DNA of 16,454 bases from Lachnospiraceae bacterium (GTDB lineage: Bacteria > Bacillota > Clostridia > Lachnospirales > Lachnospiraceae): assembly GCA_009774155.1 (NCBI GenBank), contig VSNE01000019.1, positions 1-16,454 of the forward strand, written 5' to 3'. The position numbers and the translations under genes are program-made. Shown here piece after piece: positions 13,753 through 16,454 of the stretch; position 1 is the first letter of the stretch; each line of letters opens with the position of its first letter. Under the pieces are notes generated by a model. It was not told the origin of the DNA, made no database searches, and saw nothing but the letters and a program-made list of their open reading frames with translations.

Positions 13753-14418
13753 TTACATTTTGCGCAGGCCCAGGCTGTTTAAGGATTTCACGGCATCAGG
13801 ATGTATCGCATTGCTCAGGGCGGCCAAAGCGGTAAACATTACGGCAGCGCCTGCAACATCTACCAATGAGTGCTGCCTTGTAAACATGGTGGACAGAATA
13901 ATAGCCGCCGCAAATATCCGGCCGGTGTGGATGCCCCGCCCGGGCAGCCTTCCCCGCTGCAGCTCCAGCGTATACTGAAGCGCCAGCGTCACATAGACAT
14001 GCATACTGGGGAATACGCTCGTGGGCGTATCTACGGTCTGAACAAGCCTCATAAGCCAGCCGCTTAATGTTTCCGTATTGTAGGTGATTCCCTCCCGCAG
14101 ATCAAGGCCCGTAGGCCATACATAGGAAATCAGAAGAAAGACATTCATACCTGCGGTCAGTACAAATACTGCCTTTCCATACTCTTCATCTCCAAGATTC
14201 CGGACTGCCAGATATGCACAAATCAAGATATAGGGAAACCAGCTTAAATACGGATATACGAATACCGGCACATACGGTATCATCCTGTCCAGGCCGCAGG
14301 AAATCAGATGGATCTCCTGGGGCGGCCTTATCTCCAGATATCCGAATAATGCCATATAACAGACAAACCATATGGCTATCGGAATTAAATATCTCCGCTT
14401 CACTAAATCCTTTATCAT
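13753..14418 (-). CDS. PAP2-family integral membrane phosphatase
   Basis: A 221-residue polytopic membrane protein with about six hydrophobic segments (roughly 11-29, 48-70, 84-101, 137-152, 166-179 and 186-203). The PAP2 active-site motifs lie at PSMH (137-140, within TSVFPSMHVYV) and near FTRQHSLVD (179-187), where H183 and D187 fit the HxxxD of the third motif. The usual arginine spacing differs, as in the inositolphosphotransferase/AUR1-like branch. The first motif (KxxxxxxRP) is not obvious. Likely substrates are lipid phosphates such as phosphatidic acid or undecaprenyl pyrophosphate, but none can be assigned. The gene begins 26 bp after the nucleoside kinase stop, so it is probably its operon partner. 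The ribosome site (GGAG, 13 bases before the ATG) is distant, so initiation may be weak. Confidence 0.88.
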   Translation of the reverse strand: MIKDLVKRRYLIPIAIWFVCYMALFGYLEIRPPQEIHLISCGLDRMIPYVPVFVYPYLSWFPYILICAYLAVRNLGDEEYGKAVFVLTAGMNVFLLISYVWPTGLDLREGITYNTETLSGWLMRLVQTVDTPTSVFPSMHVYVTLALQYTLELQRGRLPGRGIHTGRIFAAAIILSTMFTRQHSLVDVAGAAVMFTALAALSNAIHPDAVKSLNSLGLRKM

Positions 14419-14444
14419 TGTATTTATATTACTCCATGTCCATA

Positions 14445-16097
14445 CTATATATGGAAAAAGCTTCCTCCTATAAATTCTCTTAAAATAGAGTTATTCGGCA
14501 CCATATTGCTGTCAATACCCTGGAAATAGTTCAGAAATTTCAAAAGCCGCTTCGCCTCCAGATACTCCGGCTCATCCTGGCGAATCCCAAACAGCAATGG
14601 TTCTGCATACTGTTTCAGTACAGACAGCTCATAGATCAAAGCCGAATTAAAGATCACATCTGCATCCTTCTGATACGGGAAAATATTTTCATCCTCCCCA
14701 CGGCGTACCGAAGGCCACATAGAAATGGTTCTTTTTGCACTGGCGCCTCTTGTGCGTGCGTCCCTCACCATACGGCGGATCATCCGGCCGTCTGTGGTGG
14801 GAATCCGGTTATGCTCGTCAATATTAAGCTGTGTTAATGCGCTCAGATAAATTTTAAACTTATTTTCCTTGGGCAATGTATAAGAAAGCGCGTCGTTCAG
14901 ACAGTGAATTCCCTCGATAACCAGCACATCATCCGCTCCAAGCTTCAAAGTATTCCCTTTATACTCCTTCTTGCCCGTCAGGAAATTAAAGGTAGGCATA
15001 GACACCTCTTCTCCGCACAGCAGAGCCTTCATCTGGCTGTTAAACAGCTCAATATCCATAGCCCCCAGACATTCAAAGTTATAATTTCCGTCTTCGTCCT
15101 TCGGAGTATCTTCCCTCTCCACAAAGTAGTTATCCACCCCGATCGGATGCGGCTTTAGGCCATGGGCAAGAAGCTGAATAGAGAGACGATGGGAAAAGGT
15201 CGTCTTCCCGGAGGAGGACGGGCCTGCAATCATAATCAGCTTTTTATCATGCTGGGAAGCTATCTGCGCTGCGATATTTCCCAGCTCCTTCTCCATAATG
15301 GCTTCCTGGGCCAGAATCATATTCCCTATATTTCCGTTGGAAATCTGCTCATTCAGCGCGCCCACCGTCGCCATCTCAAGCACCTCGCTCCACCTTGTGG
15401 AATTTTTCAATTCGATAAAAAGCTTATGCTCCGGAGAAAACGGCCCGAATGCTTCCGGCGTCTTTGCAGGCGGAAACTCCAGAACAAAGCCCTCGTCATA
15501 GGGAACCAGCTTAAAATATTTTAAATAGCTGGTATTGGGCGCCATATAGCCATAAAAATAATCCCGGAAGCCGTCCAGACAGTAAACGTTCACAGTAGAG
15601 CTTCTGCGGAATTTGAACAGCTTTGCTTTATCCGCCATTCCATGTCTGGAAAAATATTCAATGGCTTCGTCCACGGGAATCGTTTTCTTTTTAATCGGAA
15701 GAGCCAGCCTGACAAGCTCTTCCATACGCTCCTGTACCTTCTGAAGAAAAGCAGCGTCCGGCGCCGCATTCCGGCTTGTACAATAATATCCGTGGCTTAC
15801 GGAAAAATGCACCTTAATGCCGCTGGCAGCCTCCATTCCTGCCACATCAAAGACCGCCTTCAAAAGCAGCAGCGTGGCGCTGCGCTTATATGTCCTGTAG
15901 CCGTCTGACTGTCCCGTGGTCAGGAACTCCACTTTAGCGCCATTCTTTACTTTCCGGAACAGCTCCCTCATTTTGCCGTTTTCCAGTACAAGGATGATCT
16001 CATGCGGATAATTTTTCTGATATTTTTCTGCCAGCTCCAGATAAGTCATCCCATCCTGTATTTCAACCATAGCTCCCTCAACTGCTGCCTTCGCCAT
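14445..16097 (-). CDS. Nucleoside (uridine-type) kinase with N-terminal TGS/ThrRS-like domains
   Basis: A 550-residue fusion typical of Clostridia. The N-terminus resembles the TGS domain of threonyl-tRNA synthetase (about 8-62). A region like its second additional domain follows (KVHFSVSHGYYC near 95-106), in which the editing HxxxH and downstream Cys pattern is not intact, so editing is unlikely. The C-terminal half is a phosphoribulokinase/uridine kinase fold: P-loop AGPSSSGKTT (291-300), GVDNYFVERED (about 318-328) and LVIEGIHCLND (about 390-400). It probably phosphorylates uridine or a related nucleoside for pyrimidine salvage. Two starts are in frame: ATG at 16097 is chosen over GTG at 16106 because AGGAAGGAG (16106-16114) lies eight bases upstream of the ATG and overlaps the GTG. 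A structured leader and possible promoter precede it. PAP2 follows 26 bp downstream. Confidence 0.92.
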   Translation of the reverse strand: MAKAAVEGAMVEIQDGMTYLELAEKYQKNYPHEIILVLENGKMRELFRKVKNGAKVEFLTTGQSDGYRTYKRSATLLLLKAVFDVAGMEAASGIKVHFSVSHGYYCTSRNAAPDAAFLQKVQERMEELVRLALPIKKKTIPVDEAIEYFSRHGMADKAKLFKFRRSSTVNVYCLDGFRDYFYGYMAPNTSYLKYFKLVPYDEGFVLEFPPAKTPEAFGPFSPEHKLFIELKNSTRWSEVLEMATVGALNEQISNGNIGNMILAQEAIMEKELGNIAAQIASQHDKKLIMIAGPSSSGKTTFSHRLSIQLLAHGLKPHPIGVDNYFVEREDTPKDEDGNYNFECLGAMDIELFNSQMKALLCGEEVSMPTFNFLTGKKEYKGNTLKLGADDVLVIEGIHCLNDALSYTLPKENKFKIYLSALTQLNIDEHNRIPTTDGRMIRRMVRDARTRGASAKRTISMWPSVRRGEDENIFPYQKDADVIFNSALIYELSVLKQYAEPLLFGIRQDEPEYLEAKRLLKFLNYFQGIDSNMVPNNSILREFIGGSFFHI

Positions 16098-16125
16098 ATG
16101 GAACACTCCTTCCTATCCCTTGAAA

Positions 16126-16167
16126 GCGTGCTGCCGCACGCACAACCCGCCACCCTTCAAGGGCGGC
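16126..16167 (-). other. Tandem hairpins between nif3 and the nucleoside kinase gene
   Basis: Minus-strand RNA forms GCCGCCC-TTGAA-GGGTGGC (16149-16167) and then GCGTGC-GGCA-GCACGC (16126-16141), the latter followed by only three Us. The CCCTTGAA of the first element (16156-16163) is also complementary to TTCAAGGG further down (16117-16124), allowing either a loop-3' pairing or a rival long-range stem. The whole region ends a few bases before the ribosome site (16106-16114). It may be a weak terminator, a processing site or a translation-control leader. Confidence 0.4.
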
Positions 16168-16168
16168 A

Positions 16169-16177
16169 ATTATATCA
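16169..16177 (-). promoter_or_regulatory. Extended -10 promoter candidate for the nucleoside kinase unit
   Basis: On the minus strand TGATATAAT (16169-16177) is a perfect extended -10 (TGN-TATAAT), overlapping the nif3 stop codon. No -35 match lies 17-18 bp upstream, but extended -10 promoters do not need one. The predicted start, near 16162, would fall inside the first leader hairpin. Confidence 0.4.
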
Positions 16178-16454
16178 CAATAAAAGGATGCCGCACCGGA
16201 ACACAGTCCATATGCACTCCTGCCAGCACCTTTTCCAGATAATCTTTTACATCATCCATAAATATATGTTCAATTCCATAATGCCCCGCATCAATAATAC
16301 AAAGTCCCTGATCCACTGCATCAATCCCTGTATGATGGTCAATGTCTCCGGTAATATATACGTCACAGCCGAATTTCAGGGCTTCCTTCATCGTACTCTT
16401 CACGGCGCCCGGACAGAATGCCGCTGAATATACAACAGATTCAGGCGATGCGAA
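16170..16454 (-). CDS. Nif3/YqfO-like dinuclear metal centre protein, C-terminal part
   Basis: The last 94 residues of a Nif3-family protein; the rest lies beyond the right edge, and the frame is open to the last base. Family hallmarks are visible: YITGDIDHHTGIDAVDQG, whose Asp and His residues line up with conserved metal-site positions, and IIDAGHYGIEHIF, whose His and Glu (H58 and E62 of the visible part) match the final metal ligands. The glycine-rich turn usually written CGGSG reads CPGA here. Nif3 proteins are widespread hexamers with a two-metal centre; some have hydrolase activity but the cellular role is unsettled. In Firmicutes the gene often follows rpoD and trmK; that cannot be checked here. 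The nucleoside kinase gene starts 72 bp downstream. Confidence 0.88.
   Translation of the reverse strand, partial: FASPESVVYSAAFCPGAVKSTMKEALKFGCDVYITGDIDHHTGIDAVDQGLCIIDAGHYGIEHIFMDDVKDYLEKVLAGVHMDCVPVRHPFIVI

Noticed and set aside
1..16454. CRISPR arrays, insertion sequences, prophage or integrated element ends
   Set aside because: No regularly spaced repeats, transposase or integrase frames, or long terminal inverted repeats were seen; gene content and codon character look uniform throughout.

Overview
The window is a stretch of core chromosome from a low-to-mid GC Gram-positive anaerobe. Lachnospiraceae (Clostridia) is the best fit. The reasons are consensus sigma-A promoters, strong AGGAGG-type ribosome binding sites, a class A RNase P RNA, a PRD-antiterminator-controlled PTS, and the threonyl-tRNA-synthetase-like nucleoside kinase family common in Clostridia. 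The genus cannot be told from this sequence. No mobile element, phage gene, CRISPR array, tRNA or 16S/23S/5S rRNA gene was seen.

Every complete gene is on the minus strand, so transcription runs from high to low coordinates. From right to left: (i) 16454-13753 holds the C-terminal end of a Nif3/YqfO family protein, a TGS-domain nucleoside (uridine-type) kinase and a PAP2-family membrane phosphatase. (ii) 13661-13273 is rnpB with its own promoter. (iii) 13190-9945 is a glucose-type PTS unit: promoter, RAT antiterminator site overlapping a leader terminator, ptsG (IICBA), then glcT, which encodes the PRD antiterminator, then a strong terminator. (iv) 9917-5814 is gltX, a UvrD/PcrA-type helicase gene and yigZ, packed with a 5-bp gap and a 29-bp overlap behind one promoter. 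(v) 5740-2431 is carB with its own promoter and no carA beside it. (vi) 2376-147 is a drug-efflux unit: a MATE transporter and a BmrR-like MerR regulator whose genes overlap by 14 bp, driven by a promoter with the stretched 19-bp spacer and internal dyad typical of MerR-controlled genes. A two-stem convergent terminator at 52-118 separates this unit from the tail of a plus-strand gene ending at 39.

The most informative content is regulatory. Two self-contained circuits can be read from the DNA. In one, GlcT/RAT/terminator control lies upstream of ptsG and the antiterminator gene sits inside the operon it controls. In the other, a MerR-type promoter controls its own regulator together with an efflux pump. 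Less certain signals are a repeated 12-mer in the ptsG leader that could form alternative structures, a TACANNTGTA palindrome upstream of carB, and a structured leader with an extended -10 upstream of the nucleoside kinase gene. I found no credible new multi-gene system; the window is mostly housekeeping genes.
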